A stretch of DNA of 64,000 bases from Candidatus Roseilinea sp. NK_OTU-006 (GTDB lineage: Bacteria; Chloroflexota; Anaerolineae; J036; Brachytrichaceae), in contig NZ_JAAFGM010000001.1 of assembly GCF_012931985.1 (NCBI RefSeq), forward strand, positions 186,001 through 250,000. Direction: 5' to 3'. The translations under genes and the position numbers were made by a program. The notes beneath the pieces were generated by a model, which did not search any database, was not told the origin of the DNA, and was given only the letters and a program-made list of their open reading frames with translations. Of this stretch, positions 1 to 8,477 are shown piece by piece (the stretch's first letter is position 1; the number at the start of each line of letters is the position of its first letter).

Positions 1-2065
1 ACGGGTCCTGGTTCGGCCACTCACGTGGGTTGTTCATCTCGTTGCCGATCACCCAGATCAGGTTGCCGCGCGAGTTCAACACCCAACGGCGACACTGGTC
101 GGCGAAGGCGTCGTAGTGCTCCGGCGTAGGGATGGTGCCGCTGCCGCCGTAGTCGTTGTTCAGCCGGGCGATCACCCCGTAGCCGCTGCGCGACCAGTCC
201 TCGTAATTGCATCCCTCGCCGTTTACCACGCGATGCGTGAACAGCACCCAGCCGGTCTTTCCGCTGTCAGCGAACAGATTGCGGTCGAACGGATCGTGCA
301 GGCCATAGTTCCACGCACATATCCCGAAGGGCAAGGGCGCGTCTTCTACTTTCACGCGGCGGTCGGCAAAATCCGGCGCGCGCACGTGCGACCCCCGCAT
401 ATAGCCACGCTTGAACGCGAACGTCTCGACCTGCACGAAGGCGGTCTCGTCGCCGATGCGATCCCAGTCGCCATCGCTGAGCAGGCGCAGCGGCGTGCCG
501 GCCGTCACCCGCCATTCGCTCCTGCTGCCGGCTGATGGCCGCTCGTGCAGCAGCGCCGTCATGCTGGCTAGGACGACGCCCTGCGCGCGCACGTCTGGGA
601 TGGGCGGCAGCGTCGCGGCGAGCACGACCCACTCTGCTGCTACGAAGCCAGTCACGCCGTCGAACGTGGAGACTGCGAGCCATTGGCCGGGACGGCCGAT
701 TTTGGGCAGTGCGACGTCCAAAGGTTCGCGTAACAAAACCAACGTCCCATACGGCAGCACCATCTTAGTGTTGCTATCCATACTAGGCGCGTCACGCAAG
801 CGCAGCCCGGCCTGTGCGATCACGCGCAGCGCAGGTCGCGCGTCCGGCTCGGTCAGAGCGATCAGGCTTTCGTCGAGCGACTTACCGACAGGTGGCTTGC
901 GTGGCTTGGGCGCGTAGATTAGCTCCGGCTCCAGGTCGTGCGCCCGGACGTAGCCGATGCGCTTGCCGGTAAGCACTTTGATCCAGCGCGGCTTCGTCGT
1001 CTTTTGCGCGCGCAGCGTGTGCGCCAGTGTCGCGGTGTCGCCGATCGCTTCGAGCTTCGTCCCACCTTTGACGTAGCTCATCATTGTGCGTTTGTTTGTT
1101 TCATAGATTGCAACGCGCTTGCGCATCTTCCTGGCGCGCACGAAGCCTCTGTCGCGCAGCGGCGGCTGCGCGGCGGCGTCCACATCCAGCTCGCGCGGGC
1201 GGCCTCGCTTGACCGGCACAGGCAGGGATTTCGTCACCGTGACTTCGCGGGCGTGCACATACCAGGCAGCTACCCAGCCGCGCGTCCCATCCGGCGCGGC
1301 CACGTTCAGCCACTGGTTGTATACGCCGACCTTCTGCCACGCCGACTCCGCGGGCTCGAGCAAAGTGAGCATCGTGCCCGCCGGCAGGCGCTGCAGGATC
1401 TGTGTGCCGATGACGCCGGGGCGGTTGCGCAACGCCAGGCCGCCGACGGCATGAATGTCCGGTGCATCGTTGACGACGATGACGATCGTTTTCTCTTCCG
1501 GCTGGGGCAGGCCGTCGGACGGGCGGAAGTTCGGATTGTCGTAGAAGGCGCAGTAGGTGATGATCTGTGCGGGCTTGCCGACGAAGCCGTAGCGCTGGGT
1601 AAGCAGGGCGCTCTGCTCCGTGGGCCAGGGCCACGGGTCGTGGATGAGATAGTCGTTGTCCTGGCGACCGTAGACCAGAACCCAGTGGTTCTGGAAGCCA
1701 GGGCTTGGCGACATGTCCAACTCGACCACGACCGGCTTGCCGGCGTCCAGCGCGGCGTCAATCTCGGCCATCGGCGCGGGGACGCGGCGGCATTCGATCA
1801 GCTTGTTCAGCTTCAACCCAGGCAGGACGCGCGGTACGCCGAACCAGGCGATCAATGCGCCGAAGAAGCCCTGGTTCGGGCCGAGCGCCTTGAGTTTGTC
1901 GTTGAGCGTGGCCGGCGTTTCCTGAAAGCCGAAGCCGTTGACCAGCATAGTCAGGCAGGTGAGCGTGCAGCCATCTGAGCCGATGGTGCGGCCTTCGTGG
2001 GTGAAGCCGAGCGGGATATTCTTCCAGTCCGGATCGCGTTGTGAAAGTGGGCGTGTTCTGAACAT
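1..2065 (-). CDS. C39-like cysteine peptidase with SH3 repeats and glycosidase-like domain (partial, C-terminus outside window)
   Basis: Reading frame stays open from ATG at 2065 to the left edge (about 688 codons seen). Residues 1-185 form a papain-like C39_2 domain: candidate nucleophile Cys33 in SDGCTLTC, His127 in NHWVLVYG and Asp143 in IHDPW. Several SH3b-like segments follow (about 205-285, 320-390, 420-490, 510-575; for example LRNRPGVIG and LRLRDAPSMDS). From about residue 587 the sequence (YGLHDPFDRN, later LIWVIGNEMNNP) resembles a TIM-barrel glycosidase with a candidate acid/base Glu in GNEMNN. No signal peptide is visible at this start, so location is unclear. Likely a cell-wall or glycan-active protein; substrate unknown. 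Confidence 0.8.
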   Translation of the reverse strand, partial: MFRTRPLSQRDPDWKNIPLGFTHEGRTIGSDGCTLTCLTMLVNGFGFQETPATLNDKLKALGPNQGFFGALIAWFGVPRVLPGLKLNKLIECRRVPAPMAEIDAALDAGKPVVVELDMSPSPGFQNHWVLVYGRQDNDYLIHDPWPWPTEQSALLTQRYGFVGKPAQIITYCAFYDNPNFRPSDGLPQPEEKTIVIVVNDAPDIHAVGGLALRNRPGVIGTQILQRLPAGTMLTLLEPAESAWQKVGVYNQWLNVAAPDGTRGWVAAWYVHAREVTVTKSLPVPVKRGRPRELDVDAAAQPPLRDRGFVRARKMRKRVAIYETNKRTMMSYVKGGTKLEAIGDTATLAHTLRAQKTTKPRWIKVLTGKRIGYVRAHDLEPELIYAPKPRKPPVGKSLDESLIALTEPDARPALRVIAQAGLRLRDAPSMDSNTKMVLPYGTLVLLREPLDVALPKIGRPGQWLAVSTFDGVTGFVAAEWVVLAATLPPIPDVRAQGVVLASMTALLHERPSAGSRSEWRVTAGTPLRLLSDGDWDRIGDETAFVQVETFAFKRGYMRGSHVRAPDFADRRVKVEDAPLPFGICAWNYGLHDPFDRNLFADSGKTGWVLFTHRVVNGEGCNYEDWSRSGYGVIARLNNDYGGSGTIPTPEHYDAFADQCRRWVLNSRGNLIWVIGNEMNNPREWPNQDP

Positions 2066-2244
2066 CTTGGGAGCGGGGAGTGATGCAAATTCGAATTGAC
2101 CGTTGCGGATCACGAGCGCGCGATTGGTTGGCTGCACCGATCAAAGCCAAGTTCCTAAGAACACGCCTAGGTTATACGAAGACGCAATAAACGCAAGTGG
2201 GCTTGCAAGAGCTGCGGACTGCGCGCCGGCCTGCGCTGTGCGCG

Positions 2245-2832
2245 CTAACGCAGTTGGCCGCCGCCGCGCACTTGCTTCTTTAACTGCGCCATGCGGCGTT
2301 GGCGTTTGCGCTCCTGGGGGCTGAGCGGAGGTGTGGCCGGCCGCGGCTGGGGCGCTGGCTTAGGCTCCTGGAAGACCCCTGCCCAGAGGCTGATCTCCGA
2401 CGGGCTGGCGACCGGCTTCTCGTCCTCTTCGGGCGTTGCAAGCAGCGTCTGGCGCATCTCGCGTTCAAATGCTTCTGACGAACGCACGCGCACACCGCAC
2501 TGCCGCGTGAAGTTTGCCAGTGCGCCATCCGAGGTGACTAAGATGATCCCGCGCCGATCTTTGACCTCGCCAACGATCTCGCGGATGACGTCATCGGCCT
2601 TTTGCCATGCCTGCGCATAGATCACTTCCAGCCGACCGTCGCGAAAACGGTTGTAGTCGAAGCCAGCGGGGTCGGCCTCCGGGTCGGGGTCGAAGACGAC
2701 GGTGATCGCTCTGCCCGTGCGTGCGCTATAGGCCTTGAGGCGGGCGATCAGTTTCGCTTCGTCGTTCGGGTCGCTGAGCGACAGGTCGGGAGTGTGACCG
2801 ATCAGGTTGTGGCCATCAATCAACAAGGGCAC
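2245..2832 (-). CDS. YacP-like NYN domain RNA endonuclease
   Basis: A 195-aa protein opening with the PIN/NYN signature (LLIDGHNLIG, then VVFDPDPEAD, KADDVI, VTSDGALA), with the acidic residues that bind metal in NYN nucleases (Asp7, Asp79-region, Asp103-region). Family members (YacP/Rae1) are ribosome-associated or RNA-processing endonucleases. The C-terminal 50 residues are basic and proline-rich (RKRQRRMAQLKKQ), probably an RNA-binding tail. The start is GTG; a TATAAT lies 6 nt upstream, so the transcript is probably leaderless. It is divergent from ruvB. Confidence 0.85.
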   Translation of the reverse strand: MPLLIDGHNLIGHTPDLSLSDPNDEAKLIARLKAYSARTGRAITVVFDPDPEADPAGFDYNRFRDGRLEVIYAQAWQKADDVIREIVGEVKDRRGIILVTSDGALANFTRQCGVRVRSSEAFEREMRQTLLATPEEDEKPVASPSEISLWAGVFQEPKPAPQPRPATPPLSPQERKRQRRMAQLKKQVRGGGQLR

Positions 2833-2838
2833 GGCGTG

Positions 2839-2844
2839 ATTATA
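2839..2844 (-). promoter_or_regulatory. -10 box of the NYN nuclease gene
   Basis: Perfect TATAAT on the minus strand, ending 6 nt before the GTG start; no Shine-Dalgarno fits, so a leaderless transcript is inferred. No clear -35 hexamer. Confidence 0.55.
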
Positions 2845-2929
2845 AAAACATGCGAGCGCGTTGAGCGCTGCGCGCGCAAGTCTAGATCCGCAATCTACCC
2901 TCTACGGGTCTGATTTAGAACACATGTCC

Positions 2930-2935
2930 TATAAT
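2930..2935 (+). promoter_or_regulatory. -10 box of ruvB
   Basis: Perfect TATAAT 7 nt before the ruvB ATG. Transcription would start at or next to the ATG, so the mRNA is probably leaderless. No convincing -35 hexamer. Confidence 0.55.
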
Positions 2936-2942
2936 CCTGACG

Positions 2943-3986
2943 ATGGCTGACGACCGCCTGCCCGAAAAGCCGCGCATCGTCTCCGGCAGTAACCTATCCA
3001 GCGACGACGGCGCGCTCGATCGCGCCTTGCGGCCGCGCACGCTCGACGAGTTAATCGGCCAAGATAAGGTGCGCGAAAACCTACGCGTGATGATCCAAGC
3101 GGCCAAAGCGCGGGGCGACGCGCTGGATCACATCCTCATCTACGGCCCGCCGGGCCTCGGCAAGACGACGCTCAGCCACGTCGTGGGCAATGAGATGGGC
3201 GCGACGGTGCGCGTCACCAGTGGCCCGGCCATCGAGCGCGCCGGCGACCTGGCTGCCATCCTCACCAATCTGCGCGCCAACGACATCTTGTTCATTGACG
3301 AGATCCACCGCCTCAACCGCGCCGTCGAAGAGGTGCTGTATCCCGCCATGGAAGATTACGCGATTGACATTGTGATCGGCAAAGGCCCGAGCGCGCGCAG
3401 CGTCCGCTTGAAGTTGCCGCCGATCACGATCATCGGCGCGACCACCCGGCTGGCGCTGATGGCGGCGCCGCTGCGCGCGCGCTTTGGCGCCGTGTTGCGC
3501 GTGGATTTCTATCCCGTCGAGGCCATCGAGAAGATCGTGGCGCGCGCAGCCGGCTTGCTCAACACACCGATAGACGCGGACGCGTTGTCCGAAGTGGCCC
3601 GCCGTTCGCGCGGCACGCCGCGCGTGGCGTTGCGCCTGCTCAAGCGCGTGCGCGACTACGCCCAGGTGCATGGCCAGGGCCGGATCACCGCGCCGCTGGC
3701 CCGCACGGCGCTGAACTTGCTCGACGTGGATCCGCTCGGCCTGGACGACCTTGACCGGCGCGTCCTTCGGACGATCATCGAGAAGTTCAACGGCGGGCCC
3801 GTCGGTCTCGAGACGTTAGGGGCCAGCATCAGCGAGGAGAGCGACACAATCATGGATGTGGTCGAGCCGTATCTGCTTCAGCTAGGGTTCCTCGACCGCA
3901 CGCCGCGCGGCCGCGTTGCGACGCAGCGCGCCTACGAGCACCTCGGCTTCGACTATGCGCCGCCGGCTCAGCCGAGTTTGTTGTAG
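2943..3986 (+). CDS. ruvB: Holliday junction branch migration ATPase RuvB
   Basis: 347 aa, the usual RuvB length. It forms hexameric rings that drive branch migration of RuvA-bound Holliday junctions in recombination and repair. Visible motifs: [11 protein letters not shown] at 31-40, Walker A GPPGLGKT at 68-75, Walker [10 protein letters not shown] at about 115, sensor 1 GATTRLA and the C-terminal winged helix ending in [13 protein letters not shown]. ruvA and ruvC are not adjacent. The start is supported by a -10 box 7 nt upstream. Confidence 0.97.
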   Translation: MADDRLPEKPRIVSGSNLSSDDGALDRALRPRTLDELIGQDKVRENLRVMIQAAKARGDALDHILIYGPPGLGKTTLSHVVGNEMGATVRVTSGPAIERAGDLAAILTNLRANDILFIDEIHRLNRAVEEVLYPAMEDYAIDIVIGKGPSARSVRLKLPPITIIGATTRLALMAAPLRARFGAVLRVDFYPVEAIEKIVARAAGLLNTPIDADALSEVARRSRGTPRVALRLLKRVRDYAQVHGQGRITAPLARTALNLLDVDPLGLDDLDRRVLRTIIEKFNGGPVGLETLGASISEESDTIMDVVEPYLLQLGFLDRTPRGRVATQRAYEHLGFDYAPPAQPSLL

Positions 3987-4029
3987 CGAGACAGCCCAAG
4001 TCGCGATCCGCTGCGCCTCCTCTGAGGGC

Positions 4030-4035
4030 TAGAAT
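4030..4035 (+). promoter_or_regulatory. -10 box of the FGE-like lipoprotein gene
   Basis: TAGAAT ends 7 nt before the ATG at 4043. This favours 4043 over the ATG at 4034, which lies inside the box. Confidence 0.4.
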
Positions 4036-4042
4036 GCGCGCT

Positions 4043-5110
4043 ATGCGCAAGACGTTCGCCGCAGTGTTGTTGCTGGTTGCGGCCTCGGCCTGCGCGCCGG
4101 CTCCATCGCGGGCAGCCGATTCGCCCGGCGTCGAAGTGCTGTCGCCGGCGATTCAAGGCGGTCGGCTGCGGCCGACCCGGGCCGGTCGCGTGCTCCACTT
4201 CGCCGTATATGCCGCGAGCGCTCACGGCATCACCGGCGTGGCGTTGTTCGCCGATGGCTTGCGCGTCGCCGAAAGGCCTGTCAACGGCGCGACGCGCGTC
4301 AACGCCGTCTTGGGGTGGCGGCCGACGGCCAATGGCGATTTCCGCATCGAAGTGCAGGCGACCGACCGCGCCGGGCAGCGGCTGCGCACGCCGCCGGCCG
4401 TGCTCTCTGTGCGCGGCGCAGATGGCCCGCTTGGCTCGATGTTACAAATGCCCGCCGGCGCGTTTCTCATGGGCAGCAACGCCGGTGCCGAAGACGAACG
4501 ACCTGAGCGCCTCGTGAACATGCCGGCCTATCAGATTGACCGCTATGAAGTCACCGTCGGCGAGTTCCGCGAGTTTGTCAAGGCGACCAATTATCAGACC
4601 AGCGCTGAGATGGCCGGCAAACCGTTCGGCGAAACGTGGCGCGTGGATAACATCGGCTCGCGTTTCGATCATCCGGTGCGTTACGTGTCCTGGTGGGATG
4701 CCGACAAGTATTGCCGTTGGCTGGGCAAGCGCTTGCCGACCGAGGCCGAGTGGGAATACGCAGCCCGGGGTAACGACGGGCGCCGATATCCCTGGGGCAA
4801 CGACTTCGACCCGGCCCGCGTGGCGTCGTCCGAGGACACCGCGCCTGTCGGCTTGTACCTGGGCAATCGCAGCCCAATGGGCGCATACGACATGGCCGGC
4901 AACGTCTGGGAGTGGGTGAACGACTGGTATCGTCCCGACTACTACGCACAGAACGAAAATGACAACCCGCAAGGCCCGCCGCAGGCCGATCAGCGCGTGA
5001 TGCGCGGCGGCAGCTTCACCAATATGCCTGACGACCTAAGGGTGACCCGGCGCATCAAGGACGATCCGAACAGTTCGCATCGCGACGTAGGCTTTCGTTG
5101 CGCAAAGTGA
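4043..5110 (+). CDS. Formylglycine-generating-enzyme-like (SUMF1) exported protein
   Basis: 355 aa. A signal peptide with a lipobox-like end (MRKTFAAVLLLVAASAC) suggests a lipoprotein. About 100 residues of beta-rich sequence follow, then a SUMF1 domain (MPAGAFLMGS, PVRYVSWWDADKYCRWLGKRLPTE, YPWGN, AGNVWEW, RGGSF). Active formylglycine-generating enzymes have a Cys pair just after RGGSW; here the segment reads RGGSFTNMPDDLRVTRR, with no Cys, so the copper-dependent activity is probably absent. It may bind a ligand or act as another SUMF1-fold enzyme. It lies 10 bp before priA. Start chosen from the signal peptide and the -10 box. Confidence 0.85.
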   Translation: MRKTFAAVLLLVAASACAPAPSRAADSPGVEVLSPAIQGGRLRPTRAGRVLHFAVYAASAHGITGVALFADGLRVAERPVNGATRVNAVLGWRPTANGDFRIEVQATDRAGQRLRTPPAVLSVRGADGPLGSMLQMPAGAFLMGSNAGAEDERPERLVNMPAYQIDRYEVTVGEFREFVKATNYQTSAEMAGKPFGETWRVDNIGSRFDHPVRYVSWWDADKYCRWLGKRLPTEAEWEYAARGNDGRRYPWGNDFDPARVASSEDTAPVGLYLGNRSPMGAYDMAGNVWEWVNDWYRPDYYAQNENDNPQGPPQADQRVMRGGSFTNMPDDLRVTRRIKDDPNSSHRDVGFRCAK

Positions 5111-5120
5111 GCCTGCTGCC

Positions 5121-7721
5121 ATGGCTGACCCGTCTCCCTCGCAATGTGTCGCCTCGGTGGCGCTCCTATCGCAAGCGGTCGTCGAGCCGCTGACGTATCT
5201 CATCCCTGAAGGTCTGCGCGGCCAAATTTCAACCGGCTCGGCGGTCGTCGTGCCGTTGCAGCGCCGCTGGACGAGCGGCATTGTCGTCGGATGGGGCGCT
5301 TCGTCCACGCCCGCCGAAGCCGAACTCAGGCCGATCCATGCGGTGCTTGACGAGCGTCCGGCTTTAAACCCGGCGCAGCTCGAACTCGCGCGATGGATCG
5401 CTGCCGAATATCACGCGCCGCTCGGTCGCTGTTGCGCGCTCATGACGCCGCCGGGTTTCACGCCGCGGTCGGCCTATGTGTATCGCTTGACGGAGGAGGG
5501 CGAGCGGGCCGTGACCTTGAACGGCGAGGACGCAAGCGCAGCCGACCCGCGCAGACGGCTGCTCAAAGTGTTGCATTGGCGCGGCCCGTCGGTCGAGTCG
5601 AGGCTGGCGCGCGCGATGCGCGGCATCCCAAACTGGCGTCGCGCGTTGAAGGCGCTGGTGAAAACCGGCCTGGTGTCGCGCGCATCTACGCTGCAGCCGC
5701 CCCGGGCGCAGCCGAGGCGCACCACGTTGGCGCAGCTCGTCGTCGGCGACGATACCCTGGCGTTGGCCCTGGCGAATTTGCAGGCCAATCGGCAGTTGAG
5801 GCCAGAGACACGCGCGCGCCGCGCGGCTGTGTTGAGCTATCTACACTCTCATAACGGCTTGGCTGCCGCGGAGTGGATCTTTGCGGAGACCGGCGCGACC
5901 CGCGAAGATTTGCGCTGGTTGGCCATGCGCGGTTATATCGCGCTCGGCGACGCGGCGCAATGGCGCGATCCGTTAGCTGATGTGGACTACGTGGCCAAGT
6001 CGCCCCCGCCGCTCACCGAGGATCAGGCGCAGGCCTGGCGCGCTATCCGATCGCGCATCGCGCTCCCCGAGCTGAGCAAGGATGTTTCACGCAGCGCGTC
6101 GTTCCTGCTGCGCGGCGTGACCGGTTCCGGCAAGACCGAGATCTATCTGCGCGCGGCCGAAGCCGTCCTCGAGCAGGGGCGCGGCGCGCTGATCCTGGTG
6201 CCGGAGATCGCGCTCACGCCGCAGACCTCTCGGCGTTTCCTAGAGCGCTTCCCCGGTCAGGTTGCGCTCATCCATAGCGGCCTGAAGCCTGGCGAACGCT
6301 ACGATACCTGGCGGCGCATCCGAGCCGGCGAGCTGCGCGTGGTCGTCGGCGCACGCTCGGCGCTGTTTGCGCCGCTGCCTCAGGTCGGGCTGATCGTGCT
6401 CGACGAAGCACACGACCCATCCTACAAGCAGACCGCTCCGCCGTATTACGATGCTCGGCACGTGGCTATGCGCTATGCCGAATTGACCGGCGCAACGTTG
6501 ATCTTCGGCAGCGCCACGCCCGCGCTGGAAGCCTGGCAGATGGTTCGCGAGGGGCGCCTGAAACTGCTCGAATTGCCGAATCGGGTGCGCGGCCACGCGC
6601 GACGCATCGCCGATCAGCAGGCGCGCTTGGGCGTGCCGGCTGTGCTGCAGCCGGAGACCGAGGCTGTCGCTTACCAGCCCCTGCCGGCGGTGCAGGTCGT
6701 TGACATGCGCGCGGAGTTGCGCGGCGGCAATCTCGATATGTTCAGCGGCGCGCTGATGCAGGCGTTGGCCGAGACGTTGCGACGCGGCGAGCAAGCCATT
6801 CTCTTCCTCAACCGGCGCGGCGCTGCATCCAGCGTGCTGTGCCGCGACTGCGGGCATGTGCTGCGTTGCCCAAACGACGATACACCCCTCACGTATCACG
6901 CGGAAGCGGTCAATCCCATATCGCCCACTTGCCCGCCGGTCCCCCATCTCCAGTGTCACCAGTGCGAGTACGTCGCGCCGACGCCGTCGCGCTGTCCGGC
7001 CTGCGGCAGCCGGCGTATCCGCTTCATCGGCGTCGGCACACAGAAGGTGGAGCAGGCCGTCTTGCAGCGCTTTCCCGAAGCGCGGGTGCTGCGCTGGGAT
7101 CGCGACTCGGCCGGGCGCGGCGGCGGTGACCATATCCTGCAACGCTTCGTCAATCGCCAGGCCGATGTGTTGGTCGGCACGCAGATGATCGCCAAGAGCC
7201 TCGATTTGCCGATGGTAACCCTAGTAGGCGTGGTGCTGGCCGACGTAGGATTGTTCTTGCCGGACTTTCGCGCCGGCGAGCGCGTCTTCGACTTGCTCGT
7301 ACAAGTGGCCGGCCGCGCAGGGCGGGGCTTGCTGCCCGGAAGAGTGATTGTGCAGACGTACAACCCAGAGCATCCGGCGATTGCGTTTGCCGCCCGACAC
7401 GATGTGCAGGGCTTCGTGGCGTATGAGTTGGCGCAACGACGGATGCTGAACCTGCCGCCGTTCACGCGGCTGGTGCGCTTTGAATACGCAGACGCCGACA
7501 ACGACGTGGCGCGCCGGGCGTGTGAGCTGCTGGCGCGCCAGGTGCGCCGGTCGCCCTATCAGTCCGGTGTGATCGGCCCGGCGCCGGCGTACTTCCCCAA
7601 GCGGAACAATCGCTATCGCTGGCAAATGCTCGCGCGCACGCTCGCGCCGCGCGAACTGCTGGCGGGTTTGGACGTGCCGCGCGGCTTCATCGTGGATGTC
7701 GACCCCGTGAGCGTGCTTTGA
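5121..7721 (+). CDS. priA: Primosomal protein N' (replication restart helicase PriA)
   Basis: 866 aa 3'-5' DNA helicase that reloads the replisome at stalled forks. The N-terminal DNA-binding domain is followed by Walker A GVTGSGKTEIY (about 332-342), DEAH in VLDEAHDPSYKQ, and motif GSATPALEAW. Zinc-binding cysteines are visible in VLCRDCGHVLRCPND, LQCHQCEY and CPACGSRRI, then VGTQKVEQ and VQVAGRAGRG of helicase motifs V and VI. About 25 extra residues (NPISPTCPPVP) lie inside the zinc region. Start is 10 nt after the previous stop, so co-transcription is likely. Confidence 0.96.
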   Translation: MADPSPSQCVASVALLSQAVVEPLTYLIPEGLRGQISTGSAVVVPLQRRWTSGIVVGWGASSTPAEAELRPIHAVLDERPALNPAQLELARWIAAEYHAPLGRCCALMTPPGFTPRSAYVYRLTEEGERAVTLNGEDASAADPRRRLLKVLHWRGPSVESRLARAMRGIPNWRRALKALVKTGLVSRASTLQPPRAQPRRTTLAQLVVGDDTLALALANLQANRQLRPETRARRAAVLSYLHSHNGLAAAEWIFAETGATREDLRWLAMRGYIALGDAAQWRDPLADVDYVAKSPPPLTEDQAQAWRAIRSRIALPELSKDVSRSASFLLRGVTGSGKTEIYLRAAEAVLEQGRGALILVPEIALTPQTSRRFLERFPGQVALIHSGLKPGERYDTWRRIRAGELRVVVGARSALFAPLPQVGLIVLDEAHDPSYKQTAPPYYDARHVAMRYAELTGATLIFGSATPALEAWQMVREGRLKLLELPNRVRGHARRIADQQARLGVPAVLQPETEAVAYQPLPAVQVVDMRAELRGGNLDMFSGALMQALAETLRRGEQAILFLNRRGAASSVLCRDCGHVLRCPNDDTPLTYHAEAVNPISPTCPPVPHLQCHQCEYVAPTPSRCPACGSRRIRFIGVGTQKVEQAVLQRFPEARVLRWDRDSAGRGGGDHILQRFVNRQADVLVGTQMIAKSLDLPMVTLVGVVLADVGLFLPDFRAGERVFDLLVQVAGRAGRGLLPGRVIVQTYNPEHPAIAFAARHDVQGFVAYELAQRRMLNLPPFTRLVRFEYADADNDVARRACELLARQVRRSPYQSGVIGPAPAYFPKRNNRYRWQMLARTLAPRELLAGLDVPRGFIVDVDPVSVL

Positions 7722-7750
7722 GCGCGAGTCGCGCAATCGGCACGCGCCAC

Positions 7751-7756
7751 TACAAT
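7751..7756 (+). promoter_or_regulatory. Candidate -10 box of the DUF624 gene
   Basis: TACAAT ends 10 nt before the ATG at 7767, matching the TANNNT spacing seen at other starts in this window. No -35 is evident. Confidence 0.35.
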
Positions 7757-7766
7757 ACCCATCAGC

Positions 7767-8435
7767 ATGATTGACGCTTTCCGCGTAGCCGTGAAGACGT
7801 TCAAGGACATCTGGGGCGAGATGTTTACCCTGGTGCTGATGAACGTGTTCACGCTGCTGTGCCTCATCGTCATCCTCCCTGGGCCGCCGGCGATGATGGC
7901 GTTATACGCGGTGTGCAACCGCATTGCGAACGACTACGCAGTGACTTGGGAGCACTATTTCGCCGCATTTCGCGAACACTTCCGCAAGGCGTGGCTCTAT
8001 GCGCTCGTCGCGTTCGTGGTTACGGCGTTGCTTATCTTCAACTTTTGGTGGTATGGCGCGATGTTTGACCGCGCGGTGTGGGCGCAATGGGTGCAGGGCG
8101 CATGGCTCGCGGCTATGTTCTTCTGGGTGGCGATCAATTTCTACATCGGCGCCTTTTACGTGGAACAACAGGATCGGCGCTGGCGGGTCGCCTTGCGCAA
8201 TTCGGCGTTGGTGGCAGGGGCGAGTCCGTTGTTCACGTTGACGCTGCTGGCAATCGCCGGGGCGTGTATGGCCGTATCGCTGGCGATGACGCCATTGTTT
8301 GTATTGCTTGGGCTGTCCACTTGGGCGATGTTGGGCAGCGAAGCCGTCGTCGACCGCGTCAACCGCTATCGCAGGCGCATGGAAATGCAGGCGTCGGTTG
8401 GCGCTGAAACGCAAGTACACAAACACGAGGCTTGA
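7767..8435 (+). CDS. DUF624 (YesL-like) membrane protein
   Basis: 222 aa with about five hydrophobic helices (roughly 20-42, 73-95, 108-127, 150-170, 172-190). The pattern FKDIWGEMFTLVLMNVFTLL and LPGPPAMMALYAVCNRI matches the DUF624/YesL family, often found beside carbohydrate genes and of unknown function. It ends in a short charged tail. It sits between priA and an unknown cytoplasmic protein on the same strand. Confidence 0.75.
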   Translation: MIDAFRVAVKTFKDIWGEMFTLVLMNVFTLLCLIVILPGPPAMMALYAVCNRIANDYAVTWEHYFAAFREHFRKAWLYALVAFVVTALLIFNFWWYGAMFDRAVWAQWVQGAWLAAMFFWVAINFYIGAFYVEQQDRRWRVALRNSALVAGASPLFTLTLLAIAGACMAVSLAMTPLFVLLGLSTWAMLGSEAVVDRVNRYRRRMEMQASVGAETQVHKHEA

Positions 8436-8477
8436 AACCGCACGTGTTGTGGGCTTCAAGCGGGAGGAGCGAGTCTG

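Noticed and set aside
938-1978. A 346-codon frame on the plus strand
   Set aside because: Antisense to the C39/SH3 gene, whose frame has recognisable domains; the product is compositionally odd.
6240-7142. A 300-codon minus-strand frame
   Set aside because: Lies within priA, which is certain.
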